Below are positions 35,401 to 44,333 of a DNA stretch of 64,000 nt, piece by piece. The notes beneath the pieces are model-generated. The model did no database searches. It worked only from the letters and a program-made list of their open reading frames with translations, and was not told where the DNA came from. Position numbers and translations under genes: made by a program. The first letter of the stretch is position 1. Each line of letters begins with the position of its first letter. Source of the stretch: JABWBD01 sp040768665 (GTDB taxonomy: Bacteria; Planctomycetota; Planctomycetia; Pirellulales; Thermoguttaceae); the NCBI GenBank assembly GCA_040768665.1, contig JAXGMN010000034.1, forward strand, positions 80,527 through 144,526, written 5' to 3'.

Positions 35401-36776
35401 TCTTCGATCAGGTCCCAGAAGAGGATCGCCATGTGGGCGTTGTAGTGGTAGAAGCCGGCCAGCGGGTCGTGCTTGTTCTCGATCCGTTCGCCGTCGATCT
35501 CTTCGATGTCCCTGATCGCCTTCTCGTCGGGGAAGGAAAGCCGCACGACCTCGCGGGCGCTGTGTCGGTCGCCGGTCATGTAGTACATCGCCATTTGCTT
35601 GCTGATGCTTGTCCATCCGAAATAACCGACGGAGCCGTAGCCCTTGGAGGCCTCCCAGGTCTCGAATTGTCGGATATCCGTCGGGGGCGTGATTCCCTTG
35701 CTGAGCCGGGTTTCCATCGTCCAGCCGATCGACAACTCGCCCTGTTCCACCGGTGTTTTCGACACGATCGCCGCCAGGGCGTTGGCGCCCTCGCTGATCC
35801 CGACCGTGTCGCTACCGCCGACCACGATGACGCCGCAACCGTTGCCGAACGGGTTGTGAACCGACCGGAGGACATACCCTTCCGGGCCCGGGTACTTGAG
35901 ATCGACGAGGCAGTAATACAGGTCGTAGAGAGCCGACATCGCTCGATTGGTAGAGCGATTGCCCAGGACGATGAGACTGCCTTGAAACGGCACGGCGGCT
36001 TGCGGCGAGTCGTCGGCGACGATCGGCAACGCCGCTCCGGTCCGCTTCCGGATCTCCTCCTGGATCACCCCGGCCGCCGTGTCGTAAATTCCCGATTGCG
36101 GCACGACAATGGCGGCCGCCGGCTTCCCGTCTCGAACCAGGGGGATCTCGAGATGCAGATCTTTCAGCTTGTCGTACTGCGGCGGAACCGGGGGCGGAGG
36201 TGGAGGCGGCGGAGGAGGGAACCCGCCGACGATTCGCACATCGGTGACCAGGACGCTCGGGGTAGGCTCCCGGTGTGTGTAAAGATAGACCATCGCCTGC
36301 GTCGTGTCGGGCGGGGCAGTTCCCCTGACGGCGACCTCGGAAAACTCGCTCGCAGACGTCGCGCGGAGGCTCGTCTGGACGTACTTGTGAGACGGGAGAA
36401 AGCGGAGTTGCAGGTAGGCGCCGCCGCTCGAACGGCCTTCCACCGCCCGCACCTTCGCGGTTGCTTGATAGGTTTCGCCAGCCTTGAGGGCGAACGTCTG
36501 CACGACTCCGATCTCCGCGGTCGGATCGCCGTCGTCGATGCACAAGGCTTTGCCGCCCGGCACTTCCGCCACCGATAGCTTCTGTTGCTTGCCTCCGCCG
36601 CCGTATCGGGACCAGCCCCGCGGCGGGCCGCTCGCGTCGGTCCCTTGATCGTAGGCACCGTTTTGCAGCGACACTTCAAAGAGTTCCCGCTTTTCCTCGC
36701 CCGGTGCTGGGCCTGCGGAGAGCATCACCGACAAGGCGGCGAAAACGCCGCAAAGGTACCTTGGGCGGGTTTTCAT
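32472..36776 (-). CDS. Giant secreted polysaccharide-lyase-like protein with FG-GAP/PQQ-type tail
   Basis: A 1434-aa protein from the ATG at 36776; longer in-frame extensions overlap the upstream gene and are rejected. It starts with a signal peptide (MKTRPRYLCGVFAALSVMLS, cleavage near APG-EE). A carbohydrate-binding beta sandwich (~28-180) is followed by a poly-proline linker with ten consecutive prolines (~185). Then come an alpha-glucuronidase N-domain-like region (~200-330), a putative alpha/alpha toroid (~350-690, YHYNAHMAILFWDLIEES), a beta-sandwich region (~700-900), and a C-terminal propeller with FG-GAP-like repeats (DLDGDGKKEVATAI, DLDGDGKREMVVGIS). Its start overlaps the heparinase-like gene by 4 bp. 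Substrate is unknown; lyase function is inferred from architecture. Confidence 0.7.
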   Translation of the reverse strand: MKTRPRYLCGVFAALSVMLSAGPAPGEEKRELFEVSLQNGAYDQGTDASGPPRGWSRYGGGGKQQKLSVAEVPGGKALCIDDGDPTAEIGVVQTFALKAGETYQATAKVRAVEGRSSGGAYLQLRFLPSHKYVQTSLRATSASEFSEVAVRGTAPPDTTQAMVYLYTHREPTPSVLVTDVRIVGGFPPPPPPPPPPVPPQYDKLKDLHLEIPLVRDGKPAAAIVVPQSGIYDTAAGVIQEEIRKRTGAALPIVADDSPQAAVPFQGSLIVLGNRSTNRAMSALYDLYYCLVDLKYPGPEGYVLRSVHNPFGNGCGVIVVGGSDTVGISEGANALAAIVSKTPVEQGELSIGWTMETRLSKGITPPTDIRQFETWEASKGYGSVGYFGWTSISKQMAMYYMTGDRHSAREVVRLSFPDEKAIRDIEEIDGERIENKHDPLAGFYHYNAHMAILFWDLIEESPVFTDEERLKITNAFARQLNHRKNEGIYSLREPPAHVGSRHGQWSAISLYCLGRYFQKDYPSPVWAQCVRGGELAFHSLHEHAWIAGESDNLFWYNTGIAPILTYLVLTGDRKPLENSVLGNLLRGQETLISGRVPDWALNSASMGFLNKTAYLTGDGRWVTYRERTGVDTDVFRLGQSFWPDEKIQPQQPTDLVGEWSVLRLSEPAWNSRGSGLPFEQSFYVASWRSAPDAGGDYLLLDGFNGASRNPYHTFDILELRLGGRTVLHGYHNQVLTSADGMVEPSVAMDAALVHCDVVGPAATVVGQVPSAAFCNWRRTVSQRTGRYALVVDDLAFDTETQNMKVVTSWETLGGSWNAKEQAIRLAATNSSPAVELRSCDVQEARSGGGAVHLAWTGAVQAGEHRVAFYVVAPVSAEKTVLCNRLAANAAVLALPEPALASVGPYGESEGELVIVAEDHLHARAATHAMLASAGRPVDLDWDFARGELHIVAAESTELSLSVAGADDLRLNGEPARANARQGASTIALPAGRHVLSGAMPSAESHARLVATLKRLQLDGGRLRDQAIAAAARPEFPAAAALPTAMTAQIGGRPAAMTGILSAEGPQTCVAEGRKIHILGLDGKEIRQLEADGNIRAIHWWADQELLLAGCVDEQVVAFDANGKRRWTFTSQMDPAVYEAAKTYWFKTAPGHEGIHGLHTGAFDGKKSRLFVGSACTLEILDEGGNLVKRMPIFWGPGRTFLLVDGPDKSRNLLIARWLNGTDTLAIVNSRTLTETGRGYYGVPAGHAYVGGWSAQNRTGLFYEDLDGDGKKEVATAINGTWNRVTVYSQEGQPLYNAQFGPGASNAERSRMRDMDVADLDGDGKREMVVGISEGLVVALDSQCHKVWSTRLASPPVSLRCVTPSNANTPWVVVGCEDGTVAALDRAGQIVRLGKVTGRPTFAETIETREGPVVVFATEKGEVKGFGVDSTCMRDE

Positions 36777-38689
36777 GATGCATCTCCATCGTTCACGCGG
36801 GATCTTATCTTTACCGTAATCGCTGCCGCCTTGACCGGCTCTGCCAGGTCGATCCCCAGCCGCGTCGGAATCCGTCCTCCGGACAGGTCTTCTTCGATCT
36901 TCTCCGCGCGCACCGCGAAATCGGTCCCTTGGGCTTCGATCGTCACGGCGACTGCGTTTTCGCCCTCGCCGATCAACAGCCGATCGGCGGCCGGCTGGGT
37001 CCAATCCGAGAACGTGATCAACGCGGTGCCGAACTGCTGCGGCGACGAGAACTGCACGGAATCGGTTACCGAGAGACCGCCGCCATTCTCCCGCGAGAAT
37101 ACGAATTCCCTTTCGAGTTTGACCAACTCTTTGACGTCGTAGGCCCCGCGCAGATCCAGCACGACCGTGTCGGCCGCGTCCGTGAACTCAGCCTTGAGCA
37201 CCTTGGCGGCCGCACTGCGGCCCGTTCGCTGCAGTCGCTTGGCGACCAGCGGCACCGGATGGCCGAACGAATTGAGCACGCCGCTCTCATACCGCTTTGC
37301 GCTGAACGTACGCGCGGTGTAGACTTCCGACCCCGGATCCACCAACGGAATGCTTTTTCCCGCCGCGACGAGATAGGACCCGACGTCGTTGTGGTTGTGG
37401 TGTTCGGCGTTGTGTCCGCCCTTGAGCGCCACGCCGACGCCTCGGCTTCTACCCGGCGGCCGGCAAACCACCACCCCTGCCTCTTCGAACCAGTCGCGGA
37501 GCGCCGCGGTCTCGCCCGCCTCATCCGCAGGCGGCGTTTGGCTGGCGGAATTCGCAAACCGGTACAGCCCGAACTCGAACAGGGAAGTCGTCGGACCGGC
37601 GGCCAGCAGCAGGTGCTTTGCCTCCACCTCCTTCAACCCCCAGCCGAACCGCCGGCTGAGATAGGCCATCAGTTCCGGATCCGGCCGCGCCGTGACCGAG
37701 CAATCGGCGAATGCCGGATAGATCCCCGGCAGGATCTCCAGGCGGCTCGCGAACCGGGCGATCGGTTCGACGCGAGGTTCTTTCATCGGATCGAGTTTGC
37801 CGCCGGTCGCCTGGCTGAGAGTCTCCGCCAGCAGGACATAGTGCCCGAAGCCGTAGTTCCAGTATCCCAGGCCCTCGGAACAATACCCGTCGGCAGTAAA
37901 GCCCCGCAGGAAGTAGTCGATGAGCTTCTCGGCCGACGCGGCAAACAGCGCCCGGCGGTCGCGCGACTCGACTGCGGCCAGCGCCGCGCCGGCCACTCCC
38001 GCGTGGCACACGGCGTTCCAGTTGTTGGTTCCGGTGACCCACCACATCCGCGGCTTGCCGGTCTTCACGCAGTTCTCATACGGGGCGAAGATACGTCGCT
38101 CCAGCTCTGCCTGGATCCGCGTGCGGCACTCGGCGCTGAGCCGGTCTCCCAGCCACCACGCGGCGGTCGCCAGGTTCCAACCGGTGGCCGACGAGTTCAG
38201 GTCGACGTCGATTTCGCGGCCGTAGAAGTTGTTCAGGCCGCGGTCATGGGCCGGCATCACCCAGGTCTTCTCGGAGCATACGGCTTCGATCGCCTCTTCG
38301 ATAGCGGACAAGAAGCGGCCTCGGTTCTCGATGCACTCGGCCAGCACCAGCGCCGGAAACCGCGAGTGGCGGGTCCGCTGCACGCGCTGGTAGCGGGTCC
38401 GGTTGCCATTGCGCGAGAATTCCAGGTAGACTTCATCGCTCGCTTCCGGCAGCGGTTGCTTGACCAGTTCCCTGGCCCGGGCGACGACGCCTGAAAAATG
38501 CGGGCTCGCGCCCACGGCATCCCAGGCCTCCCGGTCCGAGATCGGCCGGCCGACGCCGGTGGGCGTTGCCGGCAGCATCCGCGTCAGTTCCTCGATCCGG
38601 CTCGCATGTGGTAGAAGCTCGGCGCCAGCGATCGGCGACGACGGAGAACACAAAATGGCAACGACAGCGAGACAACAGGTGGGCTTCAT
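36773..38689 (-). CDS. Heparinase II/III-like secreted polysaccharide lyase
   Basis: A 638-aa protein. The start chosen is ATG 38689, because it gives a signal peptide (MKPTCCLAVVAILCS, cleavage near AGA-EL); an upstream ATG at 38770 adds non-signal sequence. The N-terminal half is an alpha/alpha toroid (NNFYGREIDVDLNSSATGWN, WWVTGTNNWNAVCHAG with the Asn-Asn-Trp typical of the family, GFTADGYCSEGLGYWNYGFG). The C-terminal beta domain begins near the metal/catalytic motif HHNHNDVGSYLV (~425). These enzymes cleave uronate-containing polysaccharides. The TGA stop overlaps the ATG of the giant lyase (ATGA), so the pair is co-translated. Confidence 0.85.
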   Translation of the reverse strand: MKPTCCLAVVAILCSPSSPIAGAELLPHASRIEELTRMLPATPTGVGRPISDREAWDAVGASPHFSGVVARARELVKQPLPEASDEVYLEFSRNGNRTRYQRVQRTRHSRFPALVLAECIENRGRFLSAIEEAIEAVCSEKTWVMPAHDRGLNNFYGREIDVDLNSSATGWNLATAAWWLGDRLSAECRTRIQAELERRIFAPYENCVKTGKPRMWWVTGTNNWNAVCHAGVAGAALAAVESRDRRALFAASAEKLIDYFLRGFTADGYCSEGLGYWNYGFGHYVLLAETLSQATGGKLDPMKEPRVEPIARFASRLEILPGIYPAFADCSVTARPDPELMAYLSRRFGWGLKEVEAKHLLLAAGPTTSLFEFGLYRFANSASQTPPADEAGETAALRDWFEEAGVVVCRPPGRSRGVGVALKGGHNAEHHNHNDVGSYLVAAGKSIPLVDPGSEVYTARTFSAKRYESGVLNSFGHPVPLVAKRLQRTGRSAAAKVLKAEFTDAADTVVLDLRGAYDVKELVKLEREFVFSRENGGGLSVTDSVQFSSPQQFGTALITFSDWTQPAADRLLIGEGENAVAVTIEAQGTDFAVRAEKIEEDLSGGRIPTRLGIDLAEPVKAAAITVKIRSRVNDGDAS

Positions 38690-38870
38690 CGTGGGCTCCA
38701 GCAGCGGTGGGAATGTCTGTGACGGGGCGTCTCGGCAGCCATCGAAAACGCCTCCCCGACTCATCCGCAACCGCTCTACTCAGCAGTCTCCAGCGGTCTC
38801 CGCGGTGCTCCATGCTGTCTTCGACGGGTGCCTTGTTCCGTTGTAGCAGCCGAGCGCGGCAATTTGAAGA

Positions 38871-38960
38871 GAGTCATCGGTCATTGGGCGAAGAGGTGCG
38901 GGCAGATCCATGTTTTCGGCGAACATCTTTGGGGCCAAAACGGCACAACGACGCCGAACC
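38871..38960 (-). repeat. Possible degenerate copy of the palindromic element
   Basis: Reading rightwards, gcgaagaggtgcgggcagat followed by ccatgttttcggc parallels the reverse complement of the 123-bp element (gcggaagagagggggacaggt, then ccatgttttcggcc). The other end is not convincing and no target duplication is seen. It may be an old, decayed insertion. The rest of 38690-39165 holds no recognisable gene. Confidence 0.3.
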
Positions 38961-39165
38961 GTGGACTCGTCCTTGACGGCGTGTGTGAACGGCAATTCCT
39001 TCTTCGCGATCGAGCAGGCTCGAACGGGGCTACGCCGATGTGACGGTGCCGCCCGACGCGCATTTCAGCTTCGGGGCGAAACTGGTAGACTTCCCGAGCG
39101 CGTGCCGTTTGCCGCGATCTGCTGGCGAGGCACGCTGTCCGACGCTCCCAAGTCAGATTGAAGTT

Positions 39166-39199
<34 letters not shown>

Positions 39200-39239
39200 G
39201 TCTGTTCCTTATTGCATGCCCCGTTCTTGCGGGGTGTTG

Positions 39240-40640
39240 CTGAGCGTAGAGTCGTCCGAAGCCGCAATTTGCAGGGGTTTTAGGGCATTCTCTGAACCGG
39301 CAGGTATCTTCAGTCTTGCTCTGAGTTACTCCGAGTGTCCACCGTCGCGCACCGCATGCTGCCTTCTGCTGCCAGCTTTCCGCCCGGTGCTTCTTTGCCC
39401 TTCCGTCCCGGTCGCTCTCGGCAGCACTTCGGTCTGCTCCGGTCAACATCGACGGGAATCGTCCCACTGTAACCGCTTGACCCGGAAACAAATGGCCGTA
39501 AGTGTCCATCGTGAGTGATCGACGAGTGCCATGACTTCTTTGACCTCATTGGGATGGGATCCGGCCATCGCCGTCCGCACCATTGTGCCTCAGGCTATGG
39601 AAATCGAGCGTCTCCCCTCATGGTTCACCACCGCCAGAAATCGCTTTGCTCGCGCGCGTATTCGTTCCTGAGGATCGCGGTCTGCCGCCTTCTTCGCCTT
39701 TCTGGCGGCTTCCAGGTCGGCCAGATCATTGCTGCACACTTCCAGTCGGCATAGCGAATACTGGGGCACGGGGGTCTTCCGGTTCAGGTGCTGTCGCAGT
39801 TCGGCCTGTATCCGCCTGAATGTACTGGCGAGAGCTTCTTTCTTGTTTTCGTGTTCGAGGCTTTGCAGATGATGTAGAGGCTTGGTGGCATCCGGGTATA
39901 GCCGTCCACGCGTTAGGGACCGCAGCTCCGCGGATGCCGTCTGTCTGGATCGCCATTAAGCGTGCAGCCAACATCCGCTCCTCCGCCGCCATCTCGTTGC
40001 TCACGCACCCTCGGAAAGCGTCTGCCCGAACGAACCAGGTCCATTCCTCCGGCAGCAACATTCGCCGCTCGTAACGCCGGTCGGTCTTCGGGTTCGGCGC
40101 TTCTTGACCGATGCCAGGGGGTCAACCGGCAGTTCCCGTGGACAGCCAGCCAGCGGCGTGAATCATGACGGCCGTCAGTCGGGCCTGGACCGTCCACGGC
40201 ACGACCGCTTCTTGCCCAATTCCACCGCGTAGAGGTTAACCTTGTCAGCCGTCATGTCCCCCGCCGTGCCAAACCGCATTTATCGCAAATCTCCGAATAA
40301 ACGCTACAGTTCGGCTCACATGATCCTCGCTTCCATTCGCTGCCTGTAGTTTTCGCCTCGTAATCCACCAGATGCTCCGAGATGGACCGGCGAGACTGCT
40401 GGCCCGATGCGTCTCCAACCGCGGATCAACCGCCTTCCCGTCTCCGACCGCGTCCGCGTCTTTCTTGGCGGCGATCCGCCTGGCGCTTTCCTTGTCCGTC
40501 GTCTTCGTGCTCGCGGTGCATCGTTTTCCGTTGTGGTCGAACCACATGACGATATACAGGGCCGCTCTGGACGAGGATGTGCTTCCCGTCAGGAGTGACC
40601 GGTGCCGAACCTTGCAGACCGTTCGCCACCCAACACGTGA
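39240..40640 (-). pseudogene. Decayed tyrosine recombinase (integrase)
   Basis: Pieces of one integrase can be followed in order on the minus strand across several frames. The arm-binding N-terminus is WFDHNGKRCTASTKTTDKES near 40540. Core-binding sequence KLQAANGSEDHVSRTVAFIR is near 40320. A mid-region LLPEEWTWFVRADAFRG is near 40040, with KPLHHLQSLEHENKKEALA next. The catalytic R-x-x-H motif is DFHSLRH near 39610, and HSSIT is followed by TMDTYGHLFPGQ near 39500, holding the active-site tyrosine. Frameshifts and stops separate these blocks. The order, spacing (~1.2 kb) and position next to a split tRNA are those of a genomic-island integrase. It cannot be functional as read. Confidence 0.75.
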
Positions 40641-40822
40641 AGAACTCGGACGTGCCCGCCTTCGACCGCCACTCCTCGCGCAACCCGCGACATGCTGACC
40701 AGAGGCTATTCCATTCGCCACCTTTGCACCGTCGGAAGAGGAACGATCTTCTCCGTGACCGTCGCGCTGCCCGGCAGGCAGGGTCATTTCTTCGTGCGTC
40801 GGAAAAACGCTTGCCGTATCCG

Positions 40823-41074
40823 CTACCTCTCTTTCGCTGCCCTCCAACACAGCTTCTTACGATCGACGCCTCCTTGACGACCTGATCTCCAAAGCGAGCG
40901 CTCGGCGACGGCTTCAAGCGACTCGATCCGCAGGCCCCCACCGGCAACGAACCGGCTCAGGGCCGCCTGATCGACGCCAGACCTTTTGACTGACCTCATA
41001 TCGGGACCGGCCGCTGGCGACCAGGGCTCGTCGAACAAATCCGCCTTGGAGTTTTTCTTCGTCGCAGCGGCCAT
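40823..41074 (-). pseudogene. Small XRE-like HTH protein remnant
   Basis: The frame opens with MAAATKKNSKADLFDEPW and contains SGVDQAALSRFVAGGGLRIE with SLEAVAE, matching the helix-turn-helix of small XRE-type regulators common in planctomycete elements. After SLEAVAE the expected C-terminus is replaced by out-of-frame sequence, suggesting a frameshift near 40905. The region between it and the next remnant (41075-41454) has open frames on the minus strand (MASVTDLVSKVIKVLADPA at 41319) but no recognisable protein. Confidence 0.4.
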
Positions 41075-41454
41075 TGTAACCTCCGCTTGTGGTTGTCAAG
41101 CGAATCGAGTGCGATGAAATTGCGTGGCCTGTGACGGCCCAGCATCCGCGTCAAACACGGCGAGTCTTGGACCTTGCCCCTTGCGCCCACCGCCCTGCGA
41201 GAATCACGCGCGGTGGAGCCATCCGAGGTATGTTCGCGCTCTCCTTCCCCCACCTTGAACTGTGCGGGGTCCGCCAGCACCTTGATGACCTTGCTGACCA
41301 GATCGGTCACACTCGCCATGAGCCCTCGCCTGCGTTTGCTGGCAGCTTCTGGATTGAAATGCCGCGTCCAGAGGACCCAGGATCCGGTCGATCTCCACCT
41401 GGACAGCCACCGGCACGCCCCTTGAGTTCTCCTCGAACGGGCTCATCAAGGTCG

Positions 41455-41976
41455 TTAGTATCTCGGCGACCTCGTCGAGACTCGGGTCAACATCCTCGAT
41501 CGTCCCTCCGCCGCGCTTTCCTTGCTTGCGTCATCGCCTTCGGCCAGAATCCGCTCGAAAAACTGGTTCCAGCCTCCGGGCCCATTGGAGCAGCGACCAC
41601 GCCCCAGGGCATCTTCAGCTTCGCCTTCTTGTTTTCCAAATACTGCGTCATGCCGCGACGTGTCGTCCCAGTCGGTCAGATCCGGCTCACCGTCTCCGGC
41701 CTGTCCACCCAGAGCGTCGAAGTCGAAGAACTCCGGCTCCTCCGTCTCCGGCCGGTGCGTACTTCTGACGCATTGCTTCCCAGGCCATCGAAATCGCCTC
41801 GTTCCGTCTCGTCCCCTGGGACCGGAGATCGTCACTGCGGCTTCTTTGTACGCCGACGCCTCCTCCCACCGTCCCTCTCTCCGCAGACGCTCTGTCCTTT
41901 CGCCCCTACTTTCCATTTCGCATTCCTTCTTTTGGGAATCCACATCTTCCGTCGTGTGACGCGTGTCGCGCGACAT
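41455..41976 (-). pseudogene. Decayed uncharacterised element protein
   Basis: Protein-like pieces in shifting frames on the minus strand: RTERLRREGRWEEASAYKEA, GTRRNEAISMAWEAMRQKYA, EFFDFDALGGQAGDGEPDLT, and GGWNQFFERILAEG. The set resembles an uncharacterised protein carried by planctomycete integrative elements; this is from memory of the pattern, not a search. It lies between the XRE-like remnant and the primase remnant, fitting a decayed replication or regulation block. Confidence 0.4.
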
Positions 41977-42140
41977 AGCCGTCCGACTCCGGGCCGGCTC
42001 TCAAGTTGTCCAGCGTTCAATCGAGCGTGCTTGTAGCAGTCCCGCCAACCCGACTATGAACTTCTCCCATGCCGAAACGACGTCCCCATCACTCCTTCGC
42101 CCCTCACGGGCGCGCTTGCTATCCTTGCTGGCTGATCCAG

Positions 42141-42153
42141 TGACACGCTGTCA
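42141..42153. promoter_or_regulatory. Palindromic site tgacacgctgtca, copy 1
   Basis: A 13-bp palindrome (tgaca-cgc-tgtca) in the gap between two decayed genes. The same palindrome recurs at 43455-43467, and both are followed by a related tail (tctgatcgcc here, cctaatcgcc there). It could be an operator or partition-type site of the element. Confidence 0.35.
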
Positions 42154-42179
42154 TCTGATCGCCGGAGGCTCAGTCGCCC

Positions 42180-43364
42180 AAGTATCGGTACATTAACTCG
42201 CGGCTCCTGTCCTCCCGCGTTCCACGCTTCACAAGTTCGAGCACGCTATCCACCTTAATACGTTCATCCACCGGGCTCGATGATGGATGCCCAGCAACTC
42301 GCCCCGGCCCGCTGCGGACAAAAAGCGGCTCTACCCCGCTCCGCCTTTGAAGCTCTTTGCATAGAGCCACCAGCAACCTGATCTGGTCGCTGTCGTACTG
42401 CATCGCGATGACCGGCGGGCAACTGCCCGGCAGCTATTTTGAATATCGCAACCCATCGGCCCCTCGCTGGAAACTTGACCTTGGGCCACCCCTCGCCAAA
42501 GTCGAACCACGTCTGGTCGAACTCCTGCGTTTTGATGGACGGGCCAAACGCCCACCATCGGCACTGCGTACGGCGAGCGACTGGACCGTCGGCCATACCA
42601 GGGATCCTTCAAGGCCCGAGCGAACTCGAACAACACCCGGTGCCTCTGTCCAGTCCGCTTGGCAGCGTGCGCGGTGTTGGCGGACATCACGGCATCCCCG
42701 TCCGGAACCATCTCCGAGACCTCGGCCAGACGGAGACCCCTGGTATATGTCTTTGCGTCTCTGCGCTCTGTGTCGCTTTGACGCCATAAGAAGGCGTCCA
42801 GCCATGCGGACGGCAACGGCTCCAATGGTGTGGCGAGATCGACCTCCCCAAGCGTACGGAACGCCGCTTCTATGACGCGAGGGTGGACCGACGATGTATC
42901 CCGCCGTCTCCTTTCACGTCCACACCCGGCGCAGCCCCTGGCGATTTCGGACCGTCGCCCGGATGGGCAAAAGAGTAGGTGCCGACCGCCACCGCCAGTT
43001 CTGGCAATTGGGCCACCAAACAGCGCTCAAGTCGTCTCTGCAACACGTCAGACCATGTTCGCCGCCATGACGCGGGTCGATGTCGAGCACAACCAAATTG
43101 CTCTCCTGCCCGTAGCGATCCCCACGTTCGCGTAGCCGGACGTCCAACCGCCCTGCCGACAACATCCGAGTGCAGCCTCGCGTATCCGTACACGTCCGTG
43201 TCATGGTGCGACTGTTTCCGCAACACCTGGCTAAGCATCCACCTTGCCTTGTCGGCATGACTCGGGTTCGACAAGAACCGCTCCGGATCGAATGCCTCGG
43301 GAACCCAAACACCCGGCGCTCGCTTGACTTGCGCCGATGCATCGGATAAATTGACCATTGTCAC
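42180..43364 (-). pseudogene. Decayed primase-polymerase (AEP family) region
   Basis: The archaeo-eukaryotic primase signature is recognisable on the minus strand. NLVVLDIDPRHGGEHGL near 43075 holds the catalytic D-x-D motif, and PGVDVKGDGG near 42920 corresponds to the later conserved block that normally reads DVKGDGGYIV. C-terminal pieces follow (KRTGQRHRVLFEFARALKDP near 42620, RIKVDSVLELVKRGT near 42220). Several frameshifts separate the blocks. Upstream of the primase, HHDTDVYGYARLHSDVVGR at ~43200 may belong to a second small gene fused by decay. Such Prim-Pol proteins start replication of integrative elements and plasmids. Confidence 0.55.
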
Positions 43365-43452
43365 AAATCTCCCTGCCCGTCCCGGCTATCCGCCAAGAAC
43401 TGCCGTCACGGGCTTTTTTATGCGCGAAGGCGTGCCAGCTTGGGGCTGCGGA

Positions 43453-43469
43453 GGTGACACGCTGTCACC
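43453..43469. promoter_or_regulatory. Palindromic site ggtgacacgctgtcacc, copy 2
   Basis: A 17-bp perfect palindrome between the primase remnant and the excisionase gene. The inner 13 bp equal the site at 42141-42153, with a similar downstream tail. The position between co-oriented genes suggests an operator or binding site for an element protein. Confidence 0.4.
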
Positions 43470-43557
43470 TAATCGCCTATGGAGATCCGTCTCCTGTCGC
43501 GCGAGTCCATCCATGGGAACGTGCGCGAACCACCGTTGGCCGCACACGGTGGCCGGA

Positions 43558-43761
43558 CTATGCGGCCGGTTGCTTTAGAGAGTCGACGTACCGATCGAGG
43601 TCGTCGAGGTCAATTACGACGGTTCGGCCGATCCTGGCACAAGGAATCTTGCGGTCTTTCACCAGTTTGTCCAACTGCCTGACGCTGACACAGAGATACT
43701 CCGCCGCTTGTCGACGACGGGCACGACGCTTTAGAGCTACTCGAACTTGTTCCTCGCTCAT
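43558..43761 (-). CDS. Excisionase/MerR-type helix-turn-helix protein
   Basis: An intact 67-aa protein with the HTH_17 type winged helix (RRQAAEYLCVSVRQLDKLVK, DRKIPCARIGRTVVIDLDDL, DRYVDSLKQ). Proteins like this act as excisionases or regulators in integrative elements and usually neighbour the integrase. It is one of only two or three intact genes in the element. Upstream, 43762-43980 holds no gene but an AT-richer stretch that could be its promoter. Confidence 0.75.
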   Translation of the reverse strand: MSEEQVRVALKRRARRRQAAEYLCVSVRQLDKLVKDRKIPCARIGRTVVIDLDDLDRYVDSLKQPAA

Positions 43762-43980
43762 TAGGTCCAGTCCTTATCCAACCCACAACCGTGCGCTCGC
43801 GGTATTGCGATTGCTGGGCACCATTGTACCATAAGTCGCCTTATGACGCAAACCGCTGAACCGCATGTCACCCCAAACCGTCATCGCTCATATTGCCGCT
43901 AACGAAAACAGTCAACATTGAAGAGAATTGAAGAGAAAGTTCACCTTATTCGCACTATGTAACCTGCAAGACGTCATTAG

Positions 43981-44324
43981 GTGAGCGATCTGGCAAGCGA
44001 ACAACGCTACTTACTCTGGAAGTTCTGCCACGAGCACAGCGAAGAGTGGCAAGCCCAACAACGGGCCAACCGGAAACGGAGTGAGGCGGCGAAGGAGCGA
44101 CCCAGGAATGCCCGGCCGAGAAGCAGCCGGAGGCGGTCAAGGAGCCCGAGGCCGATGAGCCAGTAGTGGAACAGAATGTCCCACAACTGGATCGCCACGT
44201 CGGCAAGAAAGCCAAGGCCAAGGCATCCAAGACGAATGCGGGCGCCGTCGCGAGAGGTGACACCTTGTCAGCCAAACGGCCGGATCTCGCCGAGAAAGTC
44301 CGCCCTCCTGCAATCTCGCCATAA
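43981..44324 (+). pseudogene. ParB-like protein, C-terminal remnant with one frameshift
   Basis: From a GTG at 43981 the frame reads SDLASEQRYLLWKFCHEHSE, EWQAQQRANRKRSEAAKE, then becomes arginine-rich. In the next frame coding resumes (CPAEKQPEAVKEPEADEPVV, DRHVGKKAKAKASKTNAGAV, ARGDTLSAKRPDLAEKV) and ends in TAA at 44322-44324. The ARGDTLSAKRPDLAEKV pattern is typical of the C-terminal part of ParB-like replicon proteins. The N-terminal domain is missing here; a matching N-terminal fragment lies ~3.5 kb downstream at 47780-47975. Convergent with the MmeI-like gene, 10 bp away. Confidence 0.5.
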
Positions 44325-44333
44325 TCTCCCAGG

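Noticed and set aside
35166..36578. A 470-aa plus-strand frame opposite the giant lyase
   Set aside because: Shadow frame; the minus-strand protein has a signal peptide and consistent domains.
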